NCBI GenBank assembly: GCA_003523185.1
Contig: DPGN01000021.1
Span: 180,329 to 201,322, forward strand
Source: Halieaceae bacterium
GTDB lineage: Bacteria; Pseudomonadota; Gammaproteobacteria; Pseudomonadales; Halieaceae
Direction: 5' to 3'
Length of the DNA stretch: 20,994 nt
Shown here one piece after another: positions 1-7,060 of the stretch; position 1 is the stretch's first letter; every line of letters begins with the position of its first letter. The position numbers were made by a program, and so were the translations under genes. The notes under the pieces are model-generated. The model was not told the DNA's origin. It ran no database searches and was given only the letters and a program-made list of their open reading frames with translations.

Positions 1-443
1 TAGCCTTTTGCTTTGAGGGCTTCAGCGAGCGTGATCTCTGAATGTGGAATACCTCGGGTGTCTCCGGGAAACATGACCGGTGTTCCCACGCCATAAAGCC
101 CTGTTCTTACGGGGTGTCTCCCCGTTAGAAGCGCGGCACGACTTGGCGAGCAGACCGGTGCGGGAACATAAAAATCAGTCCACTGCTGTCCCTCCGCGGC
201 TAACTGGTCGAGCGATGGGGTCTTGATGTAAGGGTGGCCAAAGGCCCCGAGGTCACCCCAACCGAGGTCATCAGTGAACAAGATAACGATGTTGGGCGTG
301 GGTGTAGGCGCTTCGGTGTCACTCGCCGCAGCAGGTGCGAGCACGGACAGTAAACACCCATAAATTAGCGGTTTTATGATGTGTAAAAGCCGGGCAAAGT
401 GCCCCGAGAAAGAATGACCGCACATTTGATTCATTGATTTCAT
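1..443 (-). CDS. Sulfatase, secreted, N-terminal part (runs off window)
   Basis: The first 147 residues of a formylglycine-dependent sulfatase are present; the rest lies beyond the left edge. A hydrophobic stretch at about residues 25-40 ending in APAAA-SD looks like a signal peptide, so the enzyme should act in the periplasm or outside. The sulfatase core begins with NIVILFTDDLGWGD, whose Asp58-Asp59 pair binds the metal, and is followed by CSPSRAALLTG, the sulfatase signature; Cys98 is the residue converted to formylglycine. The ATG at 443 is preceded directly by an in-frame TAA, so the start cannot be further upstream. The only good ribosome site, GGAGGG at 459-464, is 15 bases from it, unusually far. 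The Cys-type active site requires a maturase (FGE or anSME) encoded elsewhere. The natural substrate, sulfated glycan or small ester, cannot be told from this part. Confidence 0.93.
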   Translation of the reverse strand, partial: MKSMNQMCGHSFSGHFARLLHIIKPLIYGCLLSVLAPAAASDTEAPTPTPNIVILFTDDLGWGDLGAFGHPYIKTPSLDQLAAEGQQWTDFYVPAPVCSPSRAALLTGRHPVRTGLYGVGTPVMFPGDTRGIPHSEITLAEALKAKG

Positions 444-595
444 CGACTGTTATGCAATCCCTCCGTTACGCCTCGTATTTGTCTCACATACGCCGTTAAT
501 TTGATACGTGGCTTTGCGCATCGAGGACCCTGTACCCAATGCCAGAAGCTCCTCGTGCGGGCGTTGCGTGGCTTTAATGCTTTAGCCGAGTTGGC

Positions 596-1276
596 TTATG
601 TCGCATCCGCGCTGTCTTGTGAGCTTGCAGATGATCGCAGACCGCCAGGTTCAATGGTGATCTTCCGGGCCTTGTAGAGCGCCCCTACGGCTTGCTTAAA
701 CACCTTTTTGCTGACGCCAAAAGCTGCATAAATGACAGGCGGCGGACTTTTATCGTTGAGCGCCAAAAACCCTGAGTTCGCATGTAGGTTGTTTTCGATA
801 GCTCGCGCAACTGCGTCAATCTTGGAGGCACTAAACCCGGGTTGATTCAGCGTTAGATCGATTTTGCCATCGTCTCGAATTCGCTGAATATAGCCTTCAA
901 CAACCTGACCTTTGCGAACTCTACGGTGCAGTTCGTTGCTGTAGAGCAACCCCCAAAACTGATCGTTAATAATGGCCTTGAAACCGAGATCCGTTTGTTC
1001 GGCGATGAGTAATGTGACTTCTTGGCCTATGGATAAGCCCGTTGCCGTGTCTTCAATCCAGTGGTCTATGCGAGTTGAACCTGCGGGTCGTCCTTGATTA
1101 TCAAGGTATATCTTGACCACCGTGAACGACCCGGACCGCAAGGGATGTTGCTGCTCGGCGAAGGGAATAAATAAATCTTTACTTAAACCCCAGTCGACAA
1201 ACGCGCCTAGGTCATTAACGTCTACCACCTTTAGCCAGGCAACCTGGCCTATGGTAAGTGTTGAGTCTTCACTCAC
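596..1276 (-). CDS. cvfB: CvfB/YitL-type S1 RNA-binding protein
   Basis: This 226-residue protein matches the CvfB family (conserved virulence factor B, YitL), made of successive S1-like OB folds followed by a C-terminal winged helix. The first S1 unit is visible in GQVAWLKVVDVNDLGAFVDW and following residues. A second lies around EVTLLIAEQTDLGFKAIIND, and a third around GQVVEGYIQRIRDDGKIDLTL. The stretch from PPPVIYAAFGVSKKVFKQAV to the end is the winged helix. Family members bind RNA and affect gene expression; the target here is unknown. The start is chosen at GTG 1276 because GGAG lies at the correct distance upstream; a TTG at 1309 in the same frame would add 11 poorly structured residues. 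It is transcribed towards the sulfatase with a 152-base gap, and no convincing terminator is seen after it. Confidence 0.88.
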   Translation of the reverse strand: MSEDSTLTIGQVAWLKVVDVNDLGAFVDWGLSKDLFIPFAEQQHPLRSGSFTVVKIYLDNQGRPAGSTRIDHWIEDTATGLSIGQEVTLLIAEQTDLGFKAIINDQFWGLLYSNELHRRVRKGQVVEGYIQRIRDDGKIDLTLNQPGFSASKIDAVARAIENNLHANSGFLALNDKSPPPVIYAAFGVSKKVFKQAVGALYKARKITIEPGGLRSSASSQDSADAT

Positions 1277-1391
1277 GCGTTCTTTCTCTCCAGTCTGTGA
1301 AATCGTCAATGATCATGGCGGATAATCACGATATGCCGCTTGGCAGGTCCATCTGATTCGTCAGGATGTTGCCGATCAGTGCGTATGCTGA

Positions 1392-1406
1392 CAGTAAACA
1401 GCCCTT
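1392..1406. repeat. 15-base sequence shared with 15321-15335
   Basis: CAGTAAACAGCCCTT occurs here and again, identical, at 15321-15335. The shorter core CAGTAAAC also occurs at 348 (inside the sulfatase signal-peptide region) and 20250, and in inverse orientation at 1928-1935. No function is known to me for this sequence. Confidence 0.5.
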
Positions 1407-1553
1407 CCTGAGCCTGTATCGATAGGCGGGTAAGTTGCTTAACGCGCCCTCAACCGGTTCATGGTACGCCTTGAAAGCGCATGTGGCCGCAAAAAAGTGG
1501 TGGGTCTGAACAGATTGGCTTAATTCCTCAAAGTGACAGTCACAACTATTAAA

Positions 1554-1574
1554 ATTGGCTGGGCAATAGCCAAT
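1554..1574. promoter_or_regulatory. Inverted repeat, candidate operator of the ABM gene
   Basis: ATTGGCT (1554-1560), seven bases, then AGCCAAT (1568-1574) form a perfect 7-base dyad 54 bases before the ABM start codon. The right arm extends to AGCCAATCT, which is the exact complement of a further upstream half-site AGATTGGCT at 1512-1520. A TAAAAT at 1550-1555 would place a transcription start inside the dyad, so repression by a dimeric regulator is conceivable. It could equally be an RNA hairpin in the leader; there is no T-run after it that would make it a terminator. Confidence 0.4.
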
Positions 1575-1627
1575 CTTGCCAGTAGGCTGATCGGTCTCTT
1601 TTTTGTATGAGTAATAAGGACAAAGTC

Positions 1628-1921
1628 ATGGCTGTAGGTGTAATTGCAACGATCCCAGTTCAAGCAGGGAAAAACGACGAGTTCGAGGCGGTCTTCATGG
1701 AACTTGCCTCGCAAGTACTAGCTAACGAGCCGGGCTGTAAGTTTTATGCACTGAACCGAAGTAAAACAGACCCACAGGTCTACAAAGTTCTGGAGTCCTA
1801 TACTGATCAAGCGGCTTTGGAAGCGCATGGGCAAACTGACTACTTCAAAGCAGCCAACGTAAAATTAGCGGGCTTGGTCGGCGGGCGTCCGGATATTGAG
1901 TACCTCGACGGCATCGAGTAA
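1628..1921 (+). CDS. ABM-fold monooxygenase-like protein (YgiN type)
   Basis: This 97-residue protein belongs to the dimeric alpha/beta-barrel 'antibiotic biosynthesis monooxygenase' family, which includes YgiN quinol monooxygenase. It begins GVIATIPVQAGK, continues with the family's NEPGCKFYALNRS segment, then YKVLESYTDQAALEAHGQT, where the conserved E-x-Y and A-L-x-x-H pattern of the family is seen. The start is placed at ATG 1628 because AAGGA lies seven bases before it and family members begin at this point; an in-frame ATG at 1607 has no ribosome site. Cofactor-free oxidation of quinol-like or other small aromatic substrates is the family theme, but substrate cannot be predicted. The patatin gene follows after 158 bases. 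Confidence 0.85.
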   Translation: MAVGVIATIPVQAGKNDEFEAVFMELASQVLANEPGCKFYALNRSKTDPQVYKVLESYTDQAALEAHGQTDYFKAANVKLAGLVGGRPDIEYLDGIE

Positions 1922-1957
1922 TGCTGCCGTTTACTGGCTATTCGTAGCTGTTAGTGG

Positions 1958-1976
1958 CTGGCGGCTTAGACGCCAG
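1958..1976 (+). terminator. Hairpin after the ABM gene, weak terminator candidate
   Basis: CTGGCG, a 7-base loop and CGCCAG form a perfect 6-base stem about 37 bases after the ABM stop, extendable by G-T pairs. It is followed by a pyrimidine-rich stretch but not a real T-run, so termination would be partial at best. Confidence 0.3.
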
Positions 1977-2079
1977 TCGATCTTCCTCTACGTTATTGAA
2001 TTAAGCTGTGTCGCCACTCGCAGCGTATTGGTAGTGGTATGGCCATCAACGTCCAAGCAAGTTCGTCAGAGTATGCACA

Positions 2080-3141
2080 GTGAAAGCACTTGAACTAAGA
2101 GTCGGTGCCAAGGCTGCCAAGCGCCTCGAAAACGAGGGTTGGCATGCCGATCTCATCGATGGGCTCATCGGGGCATCGGGTGGACCCAAGTGGCTCATCT
2201 TGGGGCGGCTCGATCGGGTAATTATCAGTGAACTGCTTTCCGGTCGATCACGACCGCTAGACGCTATCGGCTCTTCCATAGGCTCGTGGCGCCATGCGGC
2301 GATGGCGCAGCCCGACCCCATTCAAGCCTACGATCGGTTCGAGCAAGCCTACCTTACGCAGCACTACGCATCGGCTAAACCAACGGTTCCGGAGATCACC
2401 GAGGTTGCCCTATGGCTAATGCAAACGCTGCTCGGAGACGATGGCGAGCGTCACGTGGCCGAACATTCGTGGCTTCGTTCCCACATTGTCACTGCGCGCG
2501 GGCGGGGTCTGAATGGTCAACAGCCGGGTAAGCGCCTTATTGCGGGCATGGGGATGGCCGCATTGGGAAATGCGGTTAGTCGTCGAACGCTTCCGGCCTC
2601 ATTTCAACGTGTTGTGTTCACTTCAAACAGCGCCAAGCCACTCACGCCACTGTTTGACGGGTTTGACACGCGCTACATCGACCTTGCGGAAAACAATGTC
2701 TTCAATGCCTTGATGGCCAGTGGTGCGATTCCCTACGTATTTGAGGGTGTGTACGACATCGAGGGTGCGGGTAAGGGAGCTTTCTGGGATGGCGGTATTA
2801 TCGATTACCACTTTGACCTGACGCGATTGCCCGAAGATCAGGTTTGGCTCTATCCACACTTTAATAGCCGCACCACAGTGGGCTGGTTTGATAAGTTTTT
2901 GCCTTGGCGTGCTGAGCAGCAGGTATCGGCCGAACAGCTCATCATGATTTGTCCCAGCGATGAGTTTTTGGCGCAGCTACCGTTTGGGAAAATCCCCGAT
3001 CGACGAGATTTTGGGAAAATCCCCGAGCGTGTTCGAGAGACCTATTGGCGGCATTGCGTCAAAGAGTCACAGCGGCTTGCCGATGAGTTCCATAAACTGA
3101 TTAACGGACCGGACCCTCTGGCCGGCGCTATTCGGCAATAG
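2080..3141 (+). CDS. Patatin-like phospholipase family protein
   Basis: This 353-residue protein has the three landmarks of the patatin serine lipase fold. A glycine-rich oxyanion segment, GASGGPK, is at residues 31-37. The nucleophile elbow GSSIG (G-x-S-x-G) is at 64-68 with Ser66 as nucleophile. The catalytic Asp is in DGG at 237-239. The stretch ALMASGAIPYVFEGV, just before DGG, is also typical. There is no signal peptide, so it should be cytosolic or peripheral at the inner membrane, with acyl ester hydrolysis on phospholipids as the likely activity. The start is GTG at 2080, upstream of which there is little Shine-Dalgarno signal. Near the C-terminus the nine-residue unit FGKIPDRRD is followed by a near copy, FGKIPERVR. 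It converges on the amidohydrolase gene 27 bases away. Confidence 0.87.
   Translation: MKALELRVGAKAAKRLENEGWHADLIDGLIGASGGPKWLILGRLDRVIISELLSGRSRPLDAIGSSIGSWRHAAMAQPDPIQAYDRFEQAYLTQHYASAKPTVPEITEVALWLMQTLLGDDGERHVAEHSWLRSHIVTARGRGLNGQQPGKRLIAGMGMAALGNAVSRRTLPASFQRVVFTSNSAKPLTPLFDGFDTRYIDLAENNVFNALMASGAIPYVFEGVYDIEGAGKGAFWDGGIIDYHFDLTRLPEDQVWLYPHFNSRTTVGWFDKFLPWRAEQQVSAEQLIMICPSDEFLAQLPFGKIPDRRDFGKIPERVRETYWRHCVKESQRLADEFHKLINGPDPLAGAIRQ
2983..3036 (+). repeat. 27-base tandem duplication inside the patatin gene
   Basis: Two adjacent 27-base in-frame units encode FGKIPDRRD and FGKIPERVR. The first 18 bases of each are nearly identical (TTTGGGAAAATCCCCGA in both), so the duplication appears recent rather than structural convergence. 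Confidence 0.85.
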
Positions 3142-3147
3142 TCATCA

Positions 3148-3185
3148 AACCGCCCGCGTCGGTCCACGTCACGGTTCTTTTTTTT
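3148..3185 (+). terminator. Possible terminator after the patatin gene
   Basis: AACCG (3148-3152) pairs with CGGTT (3172-3176), with a short inner CGT/ACG pairing, directly followed by C and eight T. It starts six bases after the patatin stop and overlaps the 3' end of the convergent amidohydrolase gene. The stem is imperfect, so this is tentative. Confidence 0.4.
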
Positions 3186-4884
3186 CGTACACCAGTCGCC
3201 CGTTCGACACGGTGAGATCTACCTCGATGCTGTGTATCGCATACGGGTCGCTCAGATAGGGGTCGCGATCAAGCACCACCAGGTCGGCTTTCTTACCGGG
3301 CTCCAAAGTACCAATGCTATCTTCCATGCGAATTTGCCAAGCGGCATCAACCGTGTGCGCGCGAATAGCCTGGTCGATGCTGAGCCGTTCGTTAGCGCGC
3401 GCCTGTATTGGGTAATCCTTGTCGCCCGCTCGCTGGCGCGTGACCGCCATTTCGATATTGAACATTGGGTTCAGGGCGTCCTTACCAATCCACGACACCG
3501 GATAGTCGCTGCCCAAGGTCACACGACCGCCATTGCGCTGGATGGATGCAAGAGGATAAAGCTGCTCGAAACGCTCAGGTCCCAAAAATTCCATAGCAAT
3601 CTCGTCGTACTCAAACCAAGTGGGTGTGGTCTGAGCAACAACGCCAAGCTGACCAAATCGTTCGATGTCTGCCTGATCCACCACTTCAATGTGGCAGATG
3701 GTCGCTCGCACATCCGATTCAGCATGCGCCGCCTGGCCTGCCTCGATCGCATCCAATGCCGTTCTAACAGCACCATCGCCAATAGCATGTAGGTGCAGAT
3801 CAAAGCCCAAGCTGTAGGCTTCGTACACCGCGTTGAATACCTGATCGTCCGGTAGTAGTGGTGATGCTTCATGCCCCTCGGGGGCAATGTAAGGTGCGAG
3901 CGTCACCGCCGTCTTGGCCTCCACAGTGCCATCGAGCGAGAGTTTTAAGGTGGTCATTGAGAAGAGTTCGTGCTGGTACGCCTCGCGCAGTTCAGACAAC
4001 CTCGCGTGTGCGGTTTTGAGGTCTTTGGGCTTGTTGACGTACAGCGAACCCACCAATCGAAGTGGCAGGGTATTGGCCTGGGCGAGTTCATTGGCCACTT
4101 TCATCCCAAACTCACCCGTATCAATCATCCCCGCATCAAATGCGGCGGTTAACCCTACAGAGGCCATGTCAGCGAAGAAGCCGGGTGCACGTTCCCTCAA
4201 GGTACTCTCACTGACCACGCCCAAGGCATCGGTGACAGGGTCAATGGCGGCGCCTTCAACCAACCAACCGGTTGGGTTGCCGAGCATATCGCGCTGAAAG
4301 AAGTGGGCGCCCGGTACCGGGTCTGGCGTATCCGCTGTGATGTTCGCGGCTTGCAAGGCGAGTGAATTGGCCCATGCTGTGTGGCCTCCTTCATCGATGA
4401 TGAGCGCCGGTCTGTCAGGAACCACGGCATCGAGTTGGGCAGCGGTGGGGCCATCTATACCAAAGGCGCGGGCGAGAAAACCAGACCCCAAGACCGGATT
4501 CTGCTCCGGGTACTGCCGAGCATGCGCGGCAATGGCATCCAACACCTCTTCCGCACTTTGCCCGGGCGAGAGCATGACGCCGTTGAGTAGAGGCAAGGTG
4601 TCCATGGTGTGGATGTGTGTATCGATGAATCCGGGAAAGACAACACGGCCTTCGAGCTCAATAATCTGGGTCGCTTCGGTCGTGAAGAGTGCAACATCTG
4701 CCTCATTGCCGATGGCGAGGATTTGGTCGCCGGCAATAGCAATGGCGCTGTGACGATTCCCCTGGGTGTCCATTGAGTAGACGGTGCCGCCGCGAAACAC
4801 GACATCGGCGCCCATGAGGGACGCCGAAACTTGCTGAGCAAGAATGAAAAGACATAATAGGGCAAGGCTTAGAACACTGCGCAT
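3169..4884 (-). CDS. Secreted amidohydrolase, YtcJ/Amidohydro_3 type
   Basis: A 571-residue metal-dependent hydrolase of the amidohydrolase 3 group (YtcJ, N-substituted formamide deformylase-like). Residues 1-22 form a signal peptide ending VSA-S, so it works in the periplasm. The metal-binding H-x-H of strand 1 is in FIDTHIH (His90, His92). Lys314 in LKLSLDG lies where the bridging lysine of the superfamily is found. Further ligands are His366 in HLHAIGD, His398 in CHIEVV and Asp460 in GSDYPV. The C-terminal part with GTLEPGKKADLVVLD is the usual small beta-sandwich closing the fold. Full family length, no defects. Substrates of this group are diverse amides or cyclic imides and cannot be chosen here. 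The cupin gene is 87 bases upstream on the same strand, so co-transcription is possible but not shown. Confidence 0.92.
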   Translation of the reverse strand: MRSVLSLALLCLFILAQQVSASLMGADVVFRGGTVYSMDTQGNRHSAIAIAGDQILAIGNEADVALFTTEATQIIELEGRVVFPGFIDTHIHTMDTLPLLNGVMLSPGQSAEEVLDAIAAHARQYPEQNPVLGSGFLARAFGIDGPTAAQLDAVVPDRPALIIDEGGHTAWANSLALQAANITADTPDPVPGAHFFQRDMLGNPTGWLVEGAAIDPVTDALGVVSESTLRERAPGFFADMASVGLTAAFDAGMIDTGEFGMKVANELAQANTLPLRLVGSLYVNKPKDLKTAHARLSELREAYQHELFSMTTLKLSLDGTVEAKTAVTLAPYIAPEGHEASPLLPDDQVFNAVYEAYSLGFDLHLHAIGDGAVRTALDAIEAGQAAHAESDVRATICHIEVVDQADIERFGQLGVVAQTTPTWFEYDEIAMEFLGPERFEQLYPLASIQRNGGRVTLGSDYPVSWIGKDALNPMFNIEMAVTRQRAGDKDYPIQARANERLSIDQAIRAHTVDAAWQIRMEDSIGTLEPGKKADLVVLDRDPYLSDPYAIHSIEVDLTVSNGRLVYEKKEP

Positions 4885-4971
4885 CGATTATTCCGATTGG
4901 GTAACAATGCGCTGAGTCTACTCCGGGCAGTGGGTCCTCGCATACGTTATCGCGTGCGCACTCCCGCTTGA

Positions 4972-5418
4972 TTAATTGGCAAATTGTTTGAGCACAGTCT
5001 CGATAGTCAGCGTTTTAAGCGTATTGCCTTGCTCGTCGAGCATTTCTGTCAATCTTCCATCGGGCGCATAAAGATTAAACAGCACGGTCGCGCCCTCGGG
5101 ACCACCACGTTCCATGTGCACATCGCCCTCGGGCATGTGTGAGTAACTGCCAACTTGGCGGGTGACCTTCGAGACTTCAACACCGTCCTCAAAGGTTACG
5201 ACTTCGAGAGAACCTTGCAGGACCGTGGATCTCACTTCACACAGGTGACGATGAAAATGACAGTACTTTCCCGGCTCCCATCGATAGAGCAGATCGATAT
5301 GACCTTGTCCATCGTGCCCCAGCAAGGCACCGCCGTAACCAATGGGAAAAGTGAAGCGATCATCTGGGCCATAGTCTTGCCACGACAGTAACTCTTTGTC
5401 TAAAAGATCAATTTTCAT
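4972..5418 (-). CDS. Single-domain cupin protein
   Basis: A 148-residue cupin. Motif 1 gives metal ligands in HFHRHLCE: His54, His56 and Glu61, with His58 as an extra histidine. Motif 2 is an exact G-x5-P-x-G-x2-H match, from Gly90 through PEG to His101. No signal peptide, so cytosolic. Resemblance is to ChrR-like or acetylacetone/dihydroxyacetophenone dioxygenase-like cupins, which bind Fe or Zn, but neither enzyme nor sensor role can be assigned. The ATG at 5418 has only a weak GAG upstream. A strong minus-strand terminator (5458-5484) precedes it, so it is probably transcribed from its own promoter in the 40 bases between; I could not identify a convincing one. Confidence 0.82.
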   Translation of the reverse strand: MKIDLLDKELLSWQDYGPDDRFTFPIGYGGALLGHDGQGHIDLLYRWEPGKYCHFHRHLCEVRSTVLQGSLEVVTFEDGVEVSKVTRQVGSYSHMPEGDVHMERGGPEGATVLFNLYAPDGRLTEMLDEQGNTLKTLTIETVLKQFAN

Positions 5419-5457
5419 CTCACGCTACTCTGTTTCTATTTATTAACGCGTTACTGC

Positions 5458-5484
5458 AAAAAAAAGAGCGGCTTGCGCCGCTCT
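5458..5484 (-). terminator. Rho-independent terminator of the gene at 5506-5952
   Basis: On the minus strand AGAGCGGC, loop GCAA, GCCGCTCT form a perfect 8-base GC-rich stem followed by seven T. It lies about 20 bases after the stop codon of the upstream exported-protein gene and separates it from the cupin. Confidence 0.93.
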
Positions 5485-5505
5485 GTTACTGTCTTCGCTT
5501 TCGTT

Positions 5506-5952
5506 TCAATATTCAACCCTGTTGAGGATGACGTAATCAACGATTTCACGGTAATCCTCGTAGCCCTGTGCAAGCTCCTCTTGCTCATCCTGATCCGCAT
5601 TAAAGCGCTCGGTCATGGCCTTCATTAGCGCGTCGTATCCCTCTTTACTGCCTTGCATCGCACCCATATTTTTGTAGGTCACGGTCAGGAAAACGTTCGG
5701 CTGCGCCGCCACATTCGCTGCCCAGACGTTGTAATCCATAACAACACCCATGTCTTTTTGAATTTCCATAGAGCTAACCCATGTCTTTTTCAAGCGCGTT
5801 AGGTAAGCGTCAACATAGTTTGGTTTCACCGATACGACGGTCAATTCAGTGACTTCCTCGCTCAAGCCGTAATCTTTCCAAATTTCTGCCGTGGTAAGCG
5901 GTGCGACAAATAGTGTGGCCATTAAGGTCAGTGTGGAAATGAGATTTTTCAT
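5506..5952 (-). CDS. Small exported protein of unknown function
   Basis: I do not recognise this 148-residue protein. MKNLISTLTLMATLFVAPLTTA is a clear signal peptide with cleavage expected before EIWKDYG, giving a periplasmic mature form of about 126 residues. The mature part is acidic and rich in aromatic residues, with a segment (ELTVVSVKPNYVDAYLTRLK, then a Trp, and later VFLTVTYKNMGAMQG) whose strand-helix-strand look resembles ferredoxin-like dimeric alpha/beta-barrel proteins such as the ABM group; this is only a resemblance. The start is ATG 5952, supported by AGGA seven bases upstream and by the signal peptide. In-frame upstream ATGs would destroy the signal peptide. It is a single-gene unit with its own terminator and a candidate promoter at 5972-6002. 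Confidence 0.85.
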   Translation of the reverse strand: MKNLISTLTLMATLFVAPLTTAEIWKDYGLSEEVTELTVVSVKPNYVDAYLTRLKKTWVSSMEIQKDMGVVMDYNVWAANVAAQPNVFLTVTYKNMGAMQGSKEGYDALMKAMTERFNADQDEQEELAQGYEDYREIVDYVILNRVEY

Positions 5953-5971
5953 GTTGTCGTCCTGTTCAGTC

Positions 5972-6002
5972 ATTTTAAGGTGATAGGGGACTCCCCTTGC
6001 AA
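5972..6002 (-). promoter_or_regulatory. Candidate promoter with dyad in a 19-base spacer
   Basis: On the minus strand a TTGCAA (6002-5997) and a TAAAAT (5977-5972) are separated by 19 bases. The perfect dyad AGGGGA-G-TCCCCT (5997-5985) fills most of the spacer. An over-long spacer with a dyad inside is the layout of MerR-family activated promoters. The start of transcription would leave a leader of only about a dozen bases before ATG 5952. Confidence 0.4.
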
Positions 6003-6041
6003 AACGTAGTACAGGGATTAGCGAGCGCAAATTTGATTGCA

Positions 6042-6061
6042 GTCACACTGATCAATGTGAC
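6042..6061. promoter_or_regulatory. GTCACA-N8-TGTGAC inverted repeat
   Basis: A perfect 6-base dyad with an 8-base centre that itself contains TGATCA. It lies between the epimerase stop and the exported-protein gene, about 90 bases before the latter's start codon. Its right arm, TGTGACAA, shares GTGACAA with the dyad at 7061-7092. Confidence 0.4.
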
Positions 6062-6072
6062 AAGAGGGGCAA

Positions 6073-7041
6073 TTATTTGAGGTAGTAAGATCGGTACCAA
6101 CTTACAAAGTGTTCGAGACCCTGCTCGATGGAAGTCGATGGGTTGAAGCCTAACAGAGCTTGCGCCGCATCAATGTTGGCGCAAGTCCGGTGCACATCCC
6201 CTGGTTGCATGTCGACCAGCTCTTTTTTCGCTTCACGCCCACAGAGCGACTCAAGCGTCTCGATGAAGTGACTTAGCTTTTCTGGCTTGTTGTTGCCCAG
6301 GTTCAGAATGCGATGAGGTATGTCGAGGTCGGTTGGGGGGTGATGGCAGCTACTCAGAACGCCATCGACAATATCGTCAACATAGGTGAAGTCTCGCTCT
6401 AGGTTACCGTGATTAAAGACCTTGATTGGCAGCCCGTTTAAGATGTTGTGAGTGAAGCTAAAGTAGGCCATGTCGGGCCGGCCGGCAGGTCCGTAAACGG
6501 TGAAGAAGCGAAGCCCGGTCATTGGAATGCCGTAAAGCTTCGCGTAGCTGTGTGCCACCACTTCGTTCGACTTTTTGGTTGCTGCGTAGAGGCTGACAGG
6601 GTCGTCGGTCGAATCGGTCTCACTGAATACTGACAACGTGCTGTTGCCATAGACCGAGCTTGAGGATGCGAAGATAAAATGCTCGGGTTCATGAACCCGC
6701 ACTTGCTCGAGGATATTTTGAAAACCCATTAAGTTGCTGGACACATAGGCCTGCGGATTTTCGAGTGAGTAACGAACCCCAGCCTGGGCAGCGAGGTGGA
6801 TGACCCAGTCAAATGCCTCACGGGAGAAAAGATCGGCAACAGCGGCGCCATCACTAAGATCTCGTTGGTAGAACTGAAAGCCGGGCAACTCGTTCAGTTG
6901 GGCGAGCCGATAGTGTTTCAGCCCCGGGTCGTAATAGTCATTGATGCTATCAACGCCAACGACCCGATGACCGCTGGCAATCAACGCGCGCGCCACATTA
7001 GCGCCAATAAACCCCGCCGCACCGGTAACCAAAACTCTCAC
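6073..7041 (-). CDS. UDP-glucuronate 4-epimerase-like SDR enzyme
   Basis: A 322-residue extended short-chain dehydrogenase/epimerase. The NAD-binding G-x-x-G-x-x-G is GAAGFIG at residues 7-13. SINDYYDPGLK at 32-42 is the segment typical of UDP-glucuronate 4-epimerases (CapI, Gae, LpsL). SSSSVYG at 126-132 supplies the catalytic Ser, Tyr152 and Lys156 form Y-x-x-x-K, and RDFTYVDDIV is at 216-225. It should interconvert UDP-glucuronate and UDP-galacturonate in the cytosol. The start is GTG 7041, with GGAG seven bases before it and the protein then beginning at the usual VRVLVTG; longer starts add an unrelated N-terminus. It faces the flippase-GT2-GT39 operon across a 135-base divergent region, suggesting it supplies their donor sugar. 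UDP-glucose or other uronate epimerases are the alternative. Confidence 0.88.
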   Translation of the reverse strand: MRVLVTGAAGFIGANVARALIASGHRVVGVDSINDYYDPGLKHYRLAQLNELPGFQFYQRDLSDGAAVADLFSREAFDWVIHLAAQAGVRYSLENPQAYVSSNLMGFQNILEQVRVHEPEHFIFASSSSVYGNSTLSVFSETDSTDDPVSLYAATKKSNEVVAHSYAKLYGIPMTGLRFFTVYGPAGRPDMAYFSFTHNILNGLPIKVFNHGNLERDFTYVDDIVDGVLSSCHHPPTDLDIPHRILNLGNNKPEKLSHFIETLESLCGREAKKELVDMQPGDVHRTCANIDAAQALLGFNPSTSIEQGLEHFVSWYRSYYLK

Positions 7042-7060
7042 ACTGTCTCTCCGCCATTGA

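Larger units (their letters stand above)
1277..1627. other. Gene-free stretch between cvfB and ABM gene
   Basis: About 350 bases separate the divergent cvfB and ABM genes. I find no RNA gene and no recognisable protein. A minus-strand frame stays open from the TGA near 1327 up to about 1625, but it has no ATG, GTG or TTG start in that span. What the stretch does hold is the ATTGGCT dyad at 1554-1574 with an extra half-site at 1512-1520, a GTGACAGTCAC dyad at 1533-1543, a TAAAAT that could be a plus-strand -10 box at 1550-1555, and a 15-base sequence at 1392-1406 repeated at 15321-15335. It should contain the promoters of both flanking genes. Confidence 0.6.

Noticed and set aside
1437..1443. 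GCTTAAC, matching an integron attC core half
   Set aside because: No matching GTTRRRY partner at the right distance and no integrase or cassette array nearby.
1327..1625. Long open minus-strand frame upstream of cvfB
   Set aside because: It stays open for about 100 codons but has no ATG, GTG or TTG start in the gap, no ribosome site and no recognisable domain, and it overlaps a well-supported gene on the other strand.
6042..6061. CRP binding site
   Set aside because: The half-sites are in the opposite order (TCACA-N8-TGTGA) to the CRP consensus TGTGA-N6-TCACA.
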